DNA of 64,000 nt from positions 27,874 through 91,873 of the forward strand of contig JAKITO010000007.1 in NCBI GenBank assembly GCA_021648025.1, in the 5' to 3' direction. Source of the DNA: Paracoccaceae bacterium. Its GTDB lineage: Bacteria; Pseudomonadota; Alphaproteobacteria; Rhodobacterales; Rhodobacteraceae. Shown here in pieces: positions 8,633-19,411 of the stretch (position 1 is the stretch's first letter; each line of letters starts with the position of its first letter). The translations under genes and the position numbers were made by a program. The notes under the pieces are model-generated. The model was given only the letters and a program-made list of their open reading frames with translations, did not search any database and was not told the origin of the DNA.

Positions 8633-9771
8633 ATTTTGAACTGACTCAAGAGCGGCAAATGCTGCAAGACACGCTGCGTCGGTTTCTGGCCGATCGCTAT
8701 GACACCAGGACCCGCAATGAAATCCTGGAGTCCGACGCCGGGCTGAGCGCGAATATCTGGAGCGAAATGGCCGAATTGGGCATTGTTGGCGCGATGTTCA
8801 CACAAGATCAGGGCGGCTTTGGTGGCGCCGGGTTTGACTTGGCCGTGGTGTTCGAAGAACTGGGCCGCGCCGGCGTGGTCGAGCCGTTTCTTGATACCGC
8901 AATTCTGGGCGGCGGCCTGATCGCGGCACTTGGTTCTGACGCGCAAAAAGAGCTGCTTGACCAGGTCATCGGCGGCACCTTGCATCTGGCGTTCGCCCAC
9001 GGTGAACCAACCAGCAGGTATGACCTTGCCCAGGTGGAAACCAGCATCGTACAAAACGGGCAAAACGTTACCCTGAACGGGCGTAAGGCGGTTGTGATCA
9101 ATGCCGAGGCCGCGGATCTGTTGGTCGTCTCGGCACGCGAAAGTGGTGCGGCGGGGGGGGCAGGGGGCGAAGACGGTATATCGCTTTTTCTGGTGCCAAC
9201 AGACATGGCGGGGGTCGAATTGCAAGGCTATCCCATGCTTAGCGGTGGACGCGCTGCCGAAGTGGTTTTGAACAATGTGACCTTGCCTGTGTCCGCACGG
9301 CTGGGCGCAGCAGGCAAGGCGTTTCCGGCCATTGCCGAACGCGCGGCGGCTGCAAGCGTCGCCTTGGCAGCCGAGGCGCTGGGGGCAATGGAAACAGCGG
9401 TAAGGCTGACCGGCGAATACCTGATGACCCGCAAACAATTTGGCCGTCCAATCGGCACATTTCAGGCGCTACAGCACCGGTATTCCGACCTTTTGATCGA
9501 GTTGGAGCAAGTGCGATCAGCAGTGATCAACGCCGCAGGACACCTGGAAAGCGACGCAAAAACAAGAGATTGGCACGTCGCGGCGGCGCGCAACCTGATT
9601 GGCCGTGCTGGCCGAATGGTTGCCGAAGACGCAATCCAGATGCATGGCGGCATTGCCATGACGCAGGAATATGAACTGGCGCATATCGCCAAGCGGATTA
9701 TCATGACCGATCACCGCTTTGGCGATACTGACTATCATCTGGAGCGGTTCATTGCCCTTAGTGCCGCCTGA
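8629..9771 (+). CDS. acyl-CoA dehydrogenase, small-subunit type (PimD-like)
   Basis: This is the 380-residue partner of the preceding dehydrogenase, starting in an ATGA overlap. It keeps the acyl-CoA dehydrogenase fold, for example LTGEYLMTRKQFGRPIGTFQ and EDAIQMHGGIAMTQEYELAH near the C-terminus, but it is more divergent. The middle domain holds a Gly/Ala-rich insert (ESGAAGGAGGEDGIS, about residues 168-182) encoded by a G-rich stretch. It lacks a canonical YEG catalytic motif. The simplest reading is a regulatory or FAD-contributing subunit of a heteromeric alpha2beta2 enzyme. Substrate is inferred from the operon only. Confidence 0.88.
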   Translation: MNFELTQERQMLQDTLRRFLADRYDTRTRNEILESDAGLSANIWSEMAELGIVGAMFTQDQGGFGGAGFDLAVVFEELGRAGVVEPFLDTAILGGGLIAALGSDAQKELLDQVIGGTLHLAFAHGEPTSRYDLAQVETSIVQNGQNVTLNGRKAVVINAEAADLLVVSARESGAAGGAGGEDGISLFLVPTDMAGVELQGYPMLSGGRAAEVVLNNVTLPVSARLGAAGKAFPAIAERAAAASVALAAEALGAMETAVRLTGEYLMTRKQFGRPIGTFQALQHRYSDLLIELEQVRSAVINAAGHLESDAKTRDWHVAAARNLIGRAGRMVAEDAIQMHGGIAMTQEYELAHIAKRIIMTDHRFGDTDYHLERFIALSAA

Positions 9772-10186
9772 AGCCCCAAGCGGTATTATCGAGGATAATT
9801 CTGGCGCTCAGAAAACCATCGGCTATGTGATCGACCTGCGCCCGGACGCTGGGGATGTTGCCTGTATGTTGGATGTTTTGCCCAAGCATCTTAACCGCAA
9901 TGGGATGCTGCATGGCGGGATCATGACGATCCTGCTGGACGTGGCCTGTGGCTATGCCGCGTCCCTGTCGTTTGACCAAACGAAAATCGCCCCGGTGCTG
10001 ACCGTGTCGCTGAACATGTCCTACGTGGCCCCAGGGGGTGAAGGGCGGGTGACGGCGATTGGCAAGGTGGCTGGTGGCGGCCACAAGATTTGTTATGCAA
10101 ATGGCGAATTGCGCGACGAAAGCGGACAACTGATTGCCAGTGCGGCCTGTGTTTTCAAAAGGGTCAACCAAAGACCTGTGACATGA
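9752..10186 (+). CDS. hotdog-fold acyl-CoA thioesterase (PaaI-like)
   Basis: A hotdog thioesterase of about 144 residues with the PaaI-type segment LNRNGMLHGGIMTILLDVACGYAA, where Asn and the HGG loop bind and hydrolyse the thioester. The ATG at 9719 lies deep inside the previous gene. TTG at 9752 has GGAGCG at a good distance and is preferred; GTG at 9761 is another option. The 3' end overlaps the ligase start in ATGA. It probably recycles CoA from dead-end acyl-CoA intermediates of the operon pathway. Confidence 0.82.
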   Translation: MPLVPPEAPSGIIEDNSGAQKTIGYVIDLRPDAGDVACMLDVLPKHLNRNGMLHGGIMTILLDVACGYAASLSFDQTKIAPVLTVSLNMSYVAPGGEGRVTAIGKVAGGGHKICYANGELRDESGQLIASAACVFKRVNQRPVT

Positions 10187-11685
10187 GTGACAAGCCAACG
10201 ACCCCGCCTCGTTGGCATCACTTTCTCGACGCGCAAATCAAGAACCGGCCTGACGCTTTGGCGTTGACCGACAGTATTGGCACGTCCTGGGACTATGCCG
10301 GTCTGGATCGCGCCTGCGAGGCGGTCAAAGAAATCTTGCAATCCGCTGGCGTCAAAACCGGGGACCGGGTGCTGATTGTTGCCGAAAATTGCGCCGCAGC
10401 AGTCGCCGCCCTGTTCGCCTGTTCGCGCCTTGGGGCGGTCGCGGTGCCGACCAATGCCCGCCAGACCAACGCTGAGGTTGCCCGCATCCTGGACCACGCC
10501 CGCCCGGCGGCTGTGTTGCTGACCAGCGAAGTATCAAAAGACGCCGCGAGCCATGGCGCGCGCATGAAGGCGCAAGGTATTACCGGGGCATTTGGAACCC
10601 TGTTGCTGGCCACGCCTTATGCGTCCAACCCTGATTCAGACCGCGATGTTGCTGTGCTGCTTTACACCACCGGCACCACTGGCACGCCCAAAGGCGTGAT
10701 GCTGACCCACGGCAATCTGGTGTTTGGCGGGCGGTCATCGGTGGCGATCCGGGGCATGACCCAAGCGGATGTGATCTATGGTATATTGCCGCTGACCCAT
10801 GTGTTTGGCCTGTCGTCGATTGTTACCGCAGCGATGTGCGCCGGGGCGCTGATCCGGTTCGAAGCGCGGTTTTCACCTGAACGCCTGTACCGGGCGTTGG
10901 GCGATGGGGTGACATTGCTGTCTGCGGTGCCGCAAATACATGCCCTATTGATGCAATACACCCGCGAACAGGGTCTTGAGATCCTTCAAAACAGCGCGCT
11001 ACGCTATGTATCCTCGGGCGCGGCGCCGCTTGATCCGGAATGGAAACGCAAGGCCGAAGCATTTTATGGCGTGGCCTTGCAAAACGGCTATGGCATGACG
11101 GAAACCACGGCCGGGATATGCGTGACGCAAAGCGCGCTGGGTGACCCCGATGTGTCAGTTGGCCCACCATTGCCGGGTGTCGAGGTGGCAATCAAGCAGC
11201 CAGATGGTGACGGCATCGGCGAGGTGCTGACCCGCGGCCCCAATGTGATGAAAGGTTATTATCGCAACCCGGGCGAGACCGAAAAGGTGCTGGATTGCGA
11301 TGGCTGGATGCATACCGGCGATCTGGGGCGGATTGATAAGGCTGGTTTCCTGCACATCATGGGCCGCTTGAAGGAACTGATCATTCATGGCGGTTTCAAT
11401 GTGTTCCCGCCCGAGGTTGAGGCGGCGCTGAATGCCCACCCTCAGGTGATCCAATCGGCGGTGATTGGCCGAAAAGTTGACGGTGATGAGCAAGTGCTGG
11501 GGTTTGTTCAGGTGGCAGTCGGTGATGCGCCGGACCCGGAACAGCTCCGACAATTTGTCGCCGGTCAACTGGCCGGATACAAACGGCCAGCCCAGATTAT
11601 CATGGCCACCGACCTGCCGGCCGCGCCCACCGGTAAAATCCTGCGCCACCGATTGCTTGAAGTGTTTGACCGCCAATTGACCTGA
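10183..11685 (+). CDS. AMP-dependent acid-CoA ligase (PimA-like / FadD-like)
   Basis: The 500-residue adenylate-forming enzyme activates a carboxylic acid to its CoA ester. The P-loop LLYTTGTTGTPKGVMLTHGN, the adenylate motif YGMTETTAG, the hinge HTGDLGRID and the C-terminal Lys in PTGKILRHRLL are all present. A longer frame opens at 10090, but the ATG at 10183 overlaps the thioesterase stop (ATGA) and gives a normal N-terminus (MSDKPTTPPRWHHFL). As last gene of the operon it probably supplies the acyl-CoA that the upstream enzymes oxidise. The convergent GST gene ends 20 bases later. Confidence 0.9.
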   Translation: MSDKPTTPPRWHHFLDAQIKNRPDALALTDSIGTSWDYAGLDRACEAVKEILQSAGVKTGDRVLIVAENCAAAVAALFACSRLGAVAVPTNARQTNAEVARILDHARPAAVLLTSEVSKDAASHGARMKAQGITGAFGTLLLATPYASNPDSDRDVAVLLYTTGTTGTPKGVMLTHGNLVFGGRSSVAIRGMTQADVIYGILPLTHVFGLSSIVTAAMCAGALIRFEARFSPERLYRALGDGVTLLSAVPQIHALLMQYTREQGLEILQNSALRYVSSGAAPLDPEWKRKAEAFYGVALQNGYGMTETTAGICVTQSALGDPDVSVGPPLPGVEVAIKQPDGDGIGEVLTRGPNVMKGYYRNPGETEKVLDCDGWMHTGDLGRIDKAGFLHIMGRLKELIIHGGFNVFPPEVEAALNAHPQVIQSAVIGRKVDGDEQVLGFVQVAVGDAPDPEQLRQFVAGQLAGYKRPAQIIMATDLPAAPTGKILRHRLLEVFDRQLT

Positions 11686-11705
11686 GCCTGGTCAGTAGCG
11701 CGCCC

Positions 11706-12575
11706 TCAGTCGGAGTCAGGCTCCAACTTGTCCTGCGTTCTGTTATCAAAGTCACCGGCGTCATGGCGCTCGTGCAATTGCCCTTCCGGGTTGCCAAACG
11801 ACCGGTTGACCATCACCCCGCGTTTGACGGCCGGGCGCGCGGCAATCTCGGTCGCCCAGCGATTGACGTGCCTGTAAGAGGCCGTATCCAGAAACTCAGC
11901 TGCCTCGTAAACGCGGTTTTGCACCAAGGCGCCGTACCAGGGCCAGATTGCCATATCAGCGATGGAATAGTCATCACCGCACATAAACGCGCGCGTGCTA
12001 AGGTTACGGTCCAATACGTCAAGCTGGCGTTTCACCTCCATGGCAAAACGGTTGATCGGGTATTCGTATTTTTCGGGCGCATAGGCATAGAAATGCCCGA
12101 ACCCACCGCCCAGATACGGCGCGCTGCCCATTTGCCAGAACAGCCAGGACAGGCACTCGGGGCGGTTGTCGGGTATAAACGCCCCGAACTTTTCGGCCAG
12201 ATGCAGCAGGATTGCACCGGATTCGAACACCCGGACCGGTGCGCCATCGCTATGATCCATCAGCGCCGGGATTTTTGAATTCGGGTTGGCGGCAACAAAA
12301 CCGCTGCCAAACTGGTCGCCGTCACCAATTTTGATCAGCCAGGCGTCATATTCCGCGCCTTTGTGCCCCGCCGCCAGCAATTCTTCCAACATCACCGTCA
12401 CTTTGACGCCATTGGGCGTGGCCAGTGAATAAAGCTGCAAAGGGTGTTTGCCGACCGGCAAATCCTTGTCATGGGTGGCCCCGGCAATGGGTCGGTTGAT
12501 GCTGGCGAAACGACCACCGCTTTCGGAGTCCCAGGCCCAGACTTTGGGAGGGGTATACTCTTGTGATTTGCTCAT
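11706..12575 (-). CDS. yghU: glutathione S-transferase / GSH disulfide reductase, YghU type
   Basis: The 289-residue protein matches the YghU/GstB class. The thioredoxin-like domain has NPNSKIPALMDHSDG and VFESGAILLHLAEKFG, and the helical domain has WLFWQMGSAPYLGGGFGHFY and IADMAIWPWYGALV. YghU binds two glutathiones and reduces disulfides in the cytoplasm. The in-frame extension up to 12677 is rejected because the family N-terminus begins at MSKSQEYTPP. It is transcribed away from mreB, with a shared upstream region of 270 bases. Confidence 0.9.
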   Translation of the reverse strand: MSKSQEYTPPKVWAWDSESGGRFASINRPIAGATHDKDLPVGKHPLQLYSLATPNGVKVTVMLEELLAAGHKGAEYDAWLIKIGDGDQFGSGFVAANPNSKIPALMDHSDGAPVRVFESGAILLHLAEKFGAFIPDNRPECLSWLFWQMGSAPYLGGGFGHFYAYAPEKYEYPINRFAMEVKRQLDVLDRNLSTRAFMCGDDYSIADMAIWPWYGALVQNRVYEAAEFLDTASYRHVNRWATEIAARPAVKRGVMVNRSFGNPEGQLHERHDAGDFDNRTQDKLEPDSD

Positions 12576-12797
12576 TGGGGAAATCTCTTGCTTGTTGGTT
12601 GCGACAAAAAGATCAGAGCAAACCCCGCCTTCTCTTGATGCCGCCCGCCACAATGGCTGGTCGCTGCCAAAGCGCAAGGAACTAATTCACGACAGCCCAG
12701 GCTTGCAGGCTACCGGCAGAATCGCGCCCTTGTCTGTGAATCGGCCCTTTCGCCCGTCTGGCCAGATGACTATAAGCCTATATTCCAGCGGTTCTGA

Positions 12798-13892
<1,095 letters not shown>

Positions 13893-13948
13893 GACGCGCA
13901 CCCTTTTGACGAACGGTTAACGGCGCGGACTGCGTTGAAAGGAGCCAC

Positions 13949-14848
13949 TTGGCCAAAGACCGATCACAAAGAGAGGATTTCACAACCCCGCTACGCCGGT
14001 TGCTGGTGGGGGTAATTGTGTTGTGCCTGCTGGCCATTTTCCTGGTCTGGCGAATCGACAGCCCCCGGGTCGAACGGTTTCGCGCCCAGGTGACCGACAA
14101 GGTGATGCCCAGCATGGATTGGGCCATGGCGCCGGTGACTGGCCTGATCAATCTGGCGAAGGACTTTCAAAGCTATCAGCGCCTGTCGGACCAGAACCGC
14201 GAATTGCGCAGCGAATTGCGCCAGATGCAGTCCTGGAAAGAGGCCGCTTTGCAACTGGAACAGGAAAATGCCCGGCTTTTGGATCTGAACAATGTGCGGC
14301 TTGATCCGCGCCTGACCTTTGTGACCGGGGTGGTGATGGCCGACAGCGGGTCGCCATTTCGCCAATCGGTGCTGCTGAATGTCGGTGCGCGCGATGGCAT
14401 CCGGGATGGTTGGGCGACAATGGACGGCATCGGCCTTGTCGGGCGAATTTCCGGGACTGGTAAAAACACATCACGGGTGATCCTTTTGACGGATGCGGCC
14501 AGTGCAGTTCCGGCGTTGATCCAGCCTTCCGGGCAGATTGCAATTGTGTCGGGGGACAACACGATTGCGCCACTGATCGAGTTCCTTGAAAACCGCGATG
14601 CGGTGCGCGCCGGGGACCGGGTGGTCAGCTCTGGCGACGGCGGGGTGTTTCCCGCGGGTCTGCTGATCGGGCAGGTTGCAACAGATACGTCGGGGCGGTT
14701 GCGCGTGCGCCTGTCGGCTGATTATGAACGGCTGGAATTTCTGCGGGTGCTGCGCCATCACGGGGTTGAAGCGGTCACTGACCCTGGCACAATTGTAGAA
14801 CCTGTGACGGCACAGGATACGGACGCAGAAGGGGCGGGCGATGGCTGA
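13949..14848 (+). CDS. mreC: rod shape-determining protein MreC
   Basis: The 299-residue bitopic membrane protein has a transmembrane helix at about 14-36, a coiled coil (about 70-105, LAKDFQSYQRLSDQNRELRS region) and the periplasmic beta domain with VTGVVMADSGSPFRQSVLLN. MreC links MreB to PBP2 and activates it. The start codon is TTG at 13949, with AAAGGAG four bases upstream; no suitable ATG precedes it. The 3' end overlaps mreD by eight bases. Confidence 0.94.
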   Translation: MAKDRSQREDFTTPLRRLLVGVIVLCLLAIFLVWRIDSPRVERFRAQVTDKVMPSMDWAMAPVTGLINLAKDFQSYQRLSDQNRELRSELRQMQSWKEAALQLEQENARLLDLNNVRLDPRLTFVTGVVMADSGSPFRQSVLLNVGARDGIRDGWATMDGIGLVGRISGTGKNTSRVILLTDAASAVPALIQPSGQIAIVSGDNTIAPLIEFLENRDAVRAGDRVVSSGDGGVFPAGLLIGQVATDTSGRLRVRLSADYERLEFLRVLRHHGVEAVTDPGTIVEPVTAQDTDAEGAGDG

Positions 14849-15383
14849 ACTCTCTACCTCGCGTCTGTGGTTGATGCGGGTCGGCTTTGTCGGGCTGGCC
14901 TTGTTGATCCTGTTCTTTCATCTGTTGCCGCTGGACACGGTGCCGCGCCGCTGGGCACCGCCCGATCTGTTGGTTGCGTTCACATTTGCCTGGGTCTTGC
15001 GGCGACCCGATTATGTGCCGGTGCTGATCCTGGCGCTGGTGATGCTGGTCGCGGACCTGATGTTGCAACGCCCACCCGGATTGCAGGCAATGCTGATGGT
15101 TCTGGGCTGTGAATATTTGAAGAACCAGACCGCCGGGCTGCATCAGGCCAGTTTTCTGGGTGAATGGATGGCCGTGGGGATTGTGCTGGTGGGGATCACT
15201 GTTTTGAACCGGCTTATTCTGGGAATCCTGGCGGTTGATCCGTCACCTCTGGGCCTGAACCTGATCCAGATGGGGCTGACGTTTCTGGTATATCCCGTGG
15301 CTGTCGTGCTGTCTCAGTCGCTGATGGGCGTGCGAAAACTGGCGCCTGGTGACGCCGATGCACTGGGGCGGGCGCGGTTATGA
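14841..15383 (+). CDS. mreD: rod shape-determining protein MreD
   Basis: The 180-residue protein is almost entirely hydrophobic, with about five predicted membrane helices (first at about 12-30), matching MreD in size and position. MreD is an integral membrane member of the elongasome and binds MreC. Sequence conservation in the family is low, so the call rests on topology and on location between mreC and the PBP2 gene, which it overlaps in ATGA. Confidence 0.9.
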   Translation: MAELSTSRLWLMRVGFVGLALLILFFHLLPLDTVPRRWAPPDLLVAFTFAWVLRRPDYVPVLILALVMLVADLMLQRPPGLQAMLMVLGCEYLKNQTAGLHQASFLGEWMAVGIVLVGITVLNRLILGILAVDPSPLGLNLIQMGLTFLVYPVAVVLSQSLMGVRKLAPGDADALGRARL

Positions 15384-17320
15384 GGCGAAACCCCAGAGAG
15401 CTGGAAATGACCCACCGCAAGCTGAGCAGGCGGGCGTTGATGCTGGGTGGGTTGCAGGCCGGGATTGTTGGTGCGCTGGCCTTGAGGATGCGGCATTTGC
15501 AGGTCAAACAGGCCGATCAGTTCCGCCTGTTGGCAGAAGAAAACCGCATCAATATCCGCCTGATCGCCCCGACCCGGGGTGAAATGTTTGATCGTAACGG
15601 GTTGGTTCTGGCGCAGAACATTCCCAGCTATCGCATCACCATGGTGCGCGAAGACGCGGGCGATGTTGAGAGTGTCATTGATGACTTGTCCCGTCTGATC
15701 ACCCTTACCCCCGAAGATATTGATCGCGCTTTGGCCGAAATGCGCCGCAGCCCGCCGTTCCTGCCAATCACCCTGACCGACAACGTTAGTTGGGACGATA
15801 TCGCCCGCGTTTCGGTCAACGCCCCTGCCTTGCCCGGGGTGACACCCGAAGTTGGCCTGACCCGGGTTTACCCGCGCCGTTCGGACTTTGCCCATGTGGT
15901 CGGCTATGTCGGCCCGGTCAGCGACTATGACCTGGACCAGATCGAAGACCCCGATCAAGTATTGTTCATCCCGCGCTTTCAGATCGGCAAGGTCGGTGTC
16001 GAGGCCAAGCGCGAAGATGCCTTGCGCGGGTCGGCCGGCAGTAAACGGGTCGAGGTCAACGCCACGGGCCGGGTGATGCGCGAACTTAGCCGCCAAGAGG
16101 GCAAACCGGGCGCAGACCTGCAATTGGGCGTCGACGCAGAGCTGCAAGGGTACGTTCAGGCACGCCTTGGCAATGAGAGCGCGAGTGTGGTGGTGATCGA
16201 TGTGGAAAATGGCGATGTGCGCGCAATTGCGTCGTCACCGACCTATGATCCAAACCTGTTTGTGCGTGGTATTTCGGTGGCGGATTACCGGGCATTGACG
16301 GAGAACCCTTATCGCCCGTTGGCGTCAAAAACAGTGCAGGGCACCTATCCGCCGGGGTCGACGTTCAAAATGGTGGCGGCGATGGCCGGGCTTGAGGCCG
16401 GGTTGATCGACCCGGATGACACGGTCTATTGCCCTGGCTATCTTGAGGTTTCGGGACGCAGGTTTCATTGCTGGAAACGCGCCGGGCACGGGCATGTGGA
16501 CCTGCAAGACTCGCTTAAAGAAAGCTGCGACGTTTATTATTACGATCTGGCGTTGAAGGTTGGCATGGACCGGATTTCGGCCATGGCGCACCGGTTGGGG
16601 CTGGGCGAAAGGTTTGATATCCCGATGTCCGCCGTGGCCCGGGGTCTGGCCCCGGACCGGGCCTGGAAAAAACGCACCCGCGGCGAGGATTGGCTGGTTG
16701 GAGATACCGCCAATGCGGTAATTGGTCAGGGGTTCATGTTGTCTTCACCTTTGCAACTGGCAGTGATGACCGCACGGCTTGCCACCGGGCGTTCGGTGCG
16801 GCCCCGGCTGGTCAAGTCGATCAACGGGGTTGAGCAACTGTCCGGGGCAGGGGATTCTCTGGGGCTGAACGAGAACAACCTGCGTCAGATACGCAAGGCG
16901 ATGTTCTCGGTGACCAACCAACGCGATGGCACCGCCTATCGCAGCCGGATCATCGACGACGCGTTTCGCATGGCTGGCAAGACCGGCACCTCTCAGGTGC
17001 GCAACATTAGTGCCGCCGAACGCGCCTCTGGCGTGATCCGCAACCGTGATCTGCCGTGGAATCGGCGCGACCACGCGCTGTTCGTCGGCTTTGCACCCTT
17101 TGACAACCCAAAGTTTGCGGTGTCTGTGGTGGTGGAGCATGGCGGCGGTGGGTCCGTCGCGGCCGCCCCCATCGGGCGTGATGTGATGTTGCAGGCACTG
17201 TTTGACGCAACCCCCCCCCTTGCCGCCTATCCAACTGGCGACCGCCAAAGGATCAAGGCGCAACAGGAACGTCTGAAACGCGAACGTCTGCGCCCAGATA
17301 CCGTAAGTGACCGCGCATGA
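15380..17320 (+). CDS. mrdA: penicillin-binding protein 2 (peptidoglycan DD-transpeptidase)
   Basis: The 646-residue class B PBP of the elongasome has a short cytoplasmic N-terminus and one anchor helix (about 20-38). A dimerisation domain with IAPTRGEMFDRNGLVLAQN precedes the transpeptidase domain with PPGSTFKMVA (catalytic Ser of SxxK), KESCD (SxN-type motif) and AGKTGTSQV (KTG). It cross-links new glycan strands made by RodA. It overlaps mreD and rodA by four bases each, implying coupled translation. Confidence 0.96.
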   Translation: MRRNPRELEMTHRKLSRRALMLGGLQAGIVGALALRMRHLQVKQADQFRLLAEENRINIRLIAPTRGEMFDRNGLVLAQNIPSYRITMVREDAGDVESVIDDLSRLITLTPEDIDRALAEMRRSPPFLPITLTDNVSWDDIARVSVNAPALPGVTPEVGLTRVYPRRSDFAHVVGYVGPVSDYDLDQIEDPDQVLFIPRFQIGKVGVEAKREDALRGSAGSKRVEVNATGRVMRELSRQEGKPGADLQLGVDAELQGYVQARLGNESASVVVIDVENGDVRAIASSPTYDPNLFVRGISVADYRALTENPYRPLASKTVQGTYPPGSTFKMVAAMAGLEAGLIDPDDTVYCPGYLEVSGRRFHCWKRAGHGHVDLQDSLKESCDVYYYDLALKVGMDRISAMAHRLGLGERFDIPMSAVARGLAPDRAWKKRTRGEDWLVGDTANAVIGQGFMLSSPLQLAVMTARLATGRSVRPRLVKSINGVEQLSGAGDSLGLNENNLRQIRKAMFSVTNQRDGTAYRSRIIDDAFRMAGKTGTSQVRNISAAERASGVIRNRDLPWNRRDHALFVGFAPFDNPKFAVSVVVEHGGGGSVAAAPIGRDVMLQALFDATPPLAAYPTGDRQRIKAQQERLKRERLRPDTVSDRA

Positions 17321-18456
17321 GTTATCTTGAATACTCCGTCAAATCGGCACCCTCTGGTCTGCGCAAAATTCTTTATCTGAACTGGCCTTTGACGATCCTT
17401 GTGGTGACCGTCGCGGGGGTTGGGTTTCTGATGTTGTATTCGGTCGCCGGGGGGTCATTCACCCCCTGGGCCGAACCACAGATCAAACGCTTTGGTGCCG
17501 GGTTTCTGGTGATGCTCGGCGTGGCAATGGTGCCAATCTGGTTTTGGCGTAACATTTCGGTGGTGGCTTACGGTGTTTCGATATTGCTGCTGCTGGCGGT
17601 GGCATTTTTTGGCGATGTGGGCATGGGGGCAAAACGCTGGATTGATCTGGGGTTCATCCGTCTTCAGCCATCAGAACTGACCAAGATCACCATGGTGATG
17701 TTATTGGCCGCTTATTACGACTGGCTGCCGGCCAAGCGTATCTCAAAGCCTCTTTGGGTCGCATTGCCGGTCTTGCTGATCTTGTTGCCGACCTTCATGG
17801 TCTTGCGCCAACCGGACCTTGGAACCTCGATCCTGTTGCTGTTTGCCGGGGGCGGGTTGATGTTTCTGGCGGGCGTTCACTGGGCTTATTTCGCCGCCGT
17901 CATAGTGTCCGGTGTCGGTCTGGTCGTCGCGGTATTTGAAAGCCGGGGCACGACCTGGCAACTGCTGAAAGGCTATCAGTACAAACGCATTGATACGTTT
18001 CTGGACCCGGGCAGCGACCCACTTGGGGCCGGATACCACATCACCCAATCCAAAATCGCGCTTGGGTCGGGCGGCTGGACCGGGCGGGGGTTCATGCAAG
18101 GCACCCAATCGCGGCTGAATTTTCTGCCGGAAAAGCACACGGATTTCATCTTTACCACCTTGGCGGAAGAGTTCGGCTTTGTCGGCGGCATCTCACTTTT
18201 GGGGCTTTATTCCCTGATCATCATCTTTTGTGTCGCCACCGCGATCGCCACCCGCGACCGGTTTTCATCGCTGGTAACCAGCGGCATTGCGATCACATTT
18301 TTCCTGTTCTTTGCGGTCAATATGTCGATGGTCATGGGCCTGGTCCCGGTGGTCGGCGTGCCTTTGCCACTGGTCAGCTACGGAGGCTCGGTCATGTTGG
18401 TCTTGATGGCCGCCTTTGGTCTGGTACACAGCGCGCATATTCACAGGCCCCGTTAA
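17317..18456 (+). CDS. rodA: peptidoglycan glycosyltransferase RodA (SEDS)
   Basis: The 379-residue polytopic SEDS protein has about ten membrane helices. Family segments include GAKRWIDLGFIRLQPSELTK, LRQPDLGTS, FLPEKHTDFIFTTLAEEFGF and PLVSYGGSVMLVLMAAFGLV. RodA polymerises lipid II into glycan strands together with PBP2. Its ATG overlaps the mrdA stop. It closes the elongasome operon; the next gene follows 22 bases later and may be co-transcribed. Confidence 0.96.
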   Translation: MSYLEYSVKSAPSGLRKILYLNWPLTILVVTVAGVGFLMLYSVAGGSFTPWAEPQIKRFGAGFLVMLGVAMVPIWFWRNISVVAYGVSILLLLAVAFFGDVGMGAKRWIDLGFIRLQPSELTKITMVMLLAAYYDWLPAKRISKPLWVALPVLLILLPTFMVLRQPDLGTSILLLFAGGGLMFLAGVHWAYFAAVIVSGVGLVVAVFESRGTTWQLLKGYQYKRIDTFLDPGSDPLGAGYHITQSKIALGSGGWTGRGFMQGTQSRLNFLPEKHTDFIFTTLAEEFGFVGGISLLGLYSLIIIFCVATAIATRDRFSSLVTSGIAITFFLFFAVNMSMVMGLVPVVGVPLPLVSYGGSVMLVLMAAFGLVHSAHIHRPR

Positions 18457-18478
18457 CTGGCCCCGTTAGGACCACATC

Positions 18479-19411
18479 ATGACCGCCAATATCCTGTTTG
18501 CTGCCCATGCCAAACGCTGGGCCGAATACCAACAACCGCTGATCAACGCTTTGAACGCCGCCGGGGTGGATTTCGACCTGCGGTCAGAGTTTTCCCCGGA
18601 CCAGGTTGATTACATCGTCTATGCCCCCAACAGCGAAGTGCAGGATTTTACACCATACACCCGGCTGAAAGCGGTGCTGAACCTTTGGGCCGGGGTCGAG
18701 ACCATCACTGGTAATGCAACCCTGAAGGTCCCCCTGGCAAGAATGGTCGATCACGGGCTGAAACAGGGTATGGTGGAATGGGTGACGGGGCATGTGTTGC
18801 GCCACCATCTTGGAATGGACGCGCATATCGTCAACCCGGACCACCGATGGAAACCAACCACCCAGGCTTTGGCCCATGACCGCCCGGTCACAATGCTTGG
18901 GATGGGCGAATTGGGCCGTGCCTGCGCCCTGTCATTGGCCAGCATCGGCTTTCCCGTCACCGGGTGGAGCCGCACACCCCGCGACATCGACACCATCACC
19001 TGCCTGCACGGTGATGGCGGATTGCAGACCGCATTAAGCCGCGGTGAAATTATCGTTCTGCTGTTGCCGGACACGCCCGCCACCACCCATTTGCTGAACG
19101 CCAAAGCAATTGCCGCAATGCCCCGGGGGGTTGTGATCATCAACCCCGGTCGCGGGCCGTTGATCGATGATGATGCCCTGCTTGATGGGTTGAACACTGG
19201 TCAGGTCGGCCATGCAACACTGGATGTGTTCGAGGTTGAGCCGTTGCCGGAAGAACACCCTTTTTGGGCCCACCCAAATGTGACGGTCACGCCGCATATC
19301 GCGTCGGAAACCTGCGCGGACACGGCCAGCCAGACGATTGCCGAAAATGTGCGGCGCGGGCAGGCCGGAGAGGGGTTTTTGCACCTTGTGAATCGTGATC
19401 TGGGTTATTGA
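18479..19411 (+). CDS. ghrA: glyoxylate/hydroxypyruvate reductase A-like 2-hydroxyacid dehydrogenase
   Basis: The 310-residue D-2-hydroxyacid dehydrogenase has the Rossmann fingerprint GMGELGRACALSLASIGFPV, substrate/NAD segments INPGRGPLIDDDALLDGL and the catalytic His in NVTVTPHIASET. GhrA reduces glyoxylate and hydroxypyruvate with NADPH. The sequence type (short N-terminal substrate domain, RMVDHGLKQGM segment) fits GhrA better than SerA. It sits 22 bases after rodA and overlaps the 3' end of the convergent hydroxylase gene by seven bases. Confidence 0.85.
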   Translation: MTANILFAAHAKRWAEYQQPLINALNAAGVDFDLRSEFSPDQVDYIVYAPNSEVQDFTPYTRLKAVLNLWAGVETITGNATLKVPLARMVDHGLKQGMVEWVTGHVLRHHLGMDAHIVNPDHRWKPTTQALAHDRPVTMLGMGELGRACALSLASIGFPVTGWSRTPRDIDTITCLHGDGGLQTALSRGEIIVLLLPDTPATTHLLNAKAIAAMPRGVVIINPGRGPLIDDDALLDGLNTGQVGHATLDVFEVEPLPEEHPFWAHPNVTVTPHIASETCADTASQTIAENVRRGQAGEGFLHLVNRDLGY

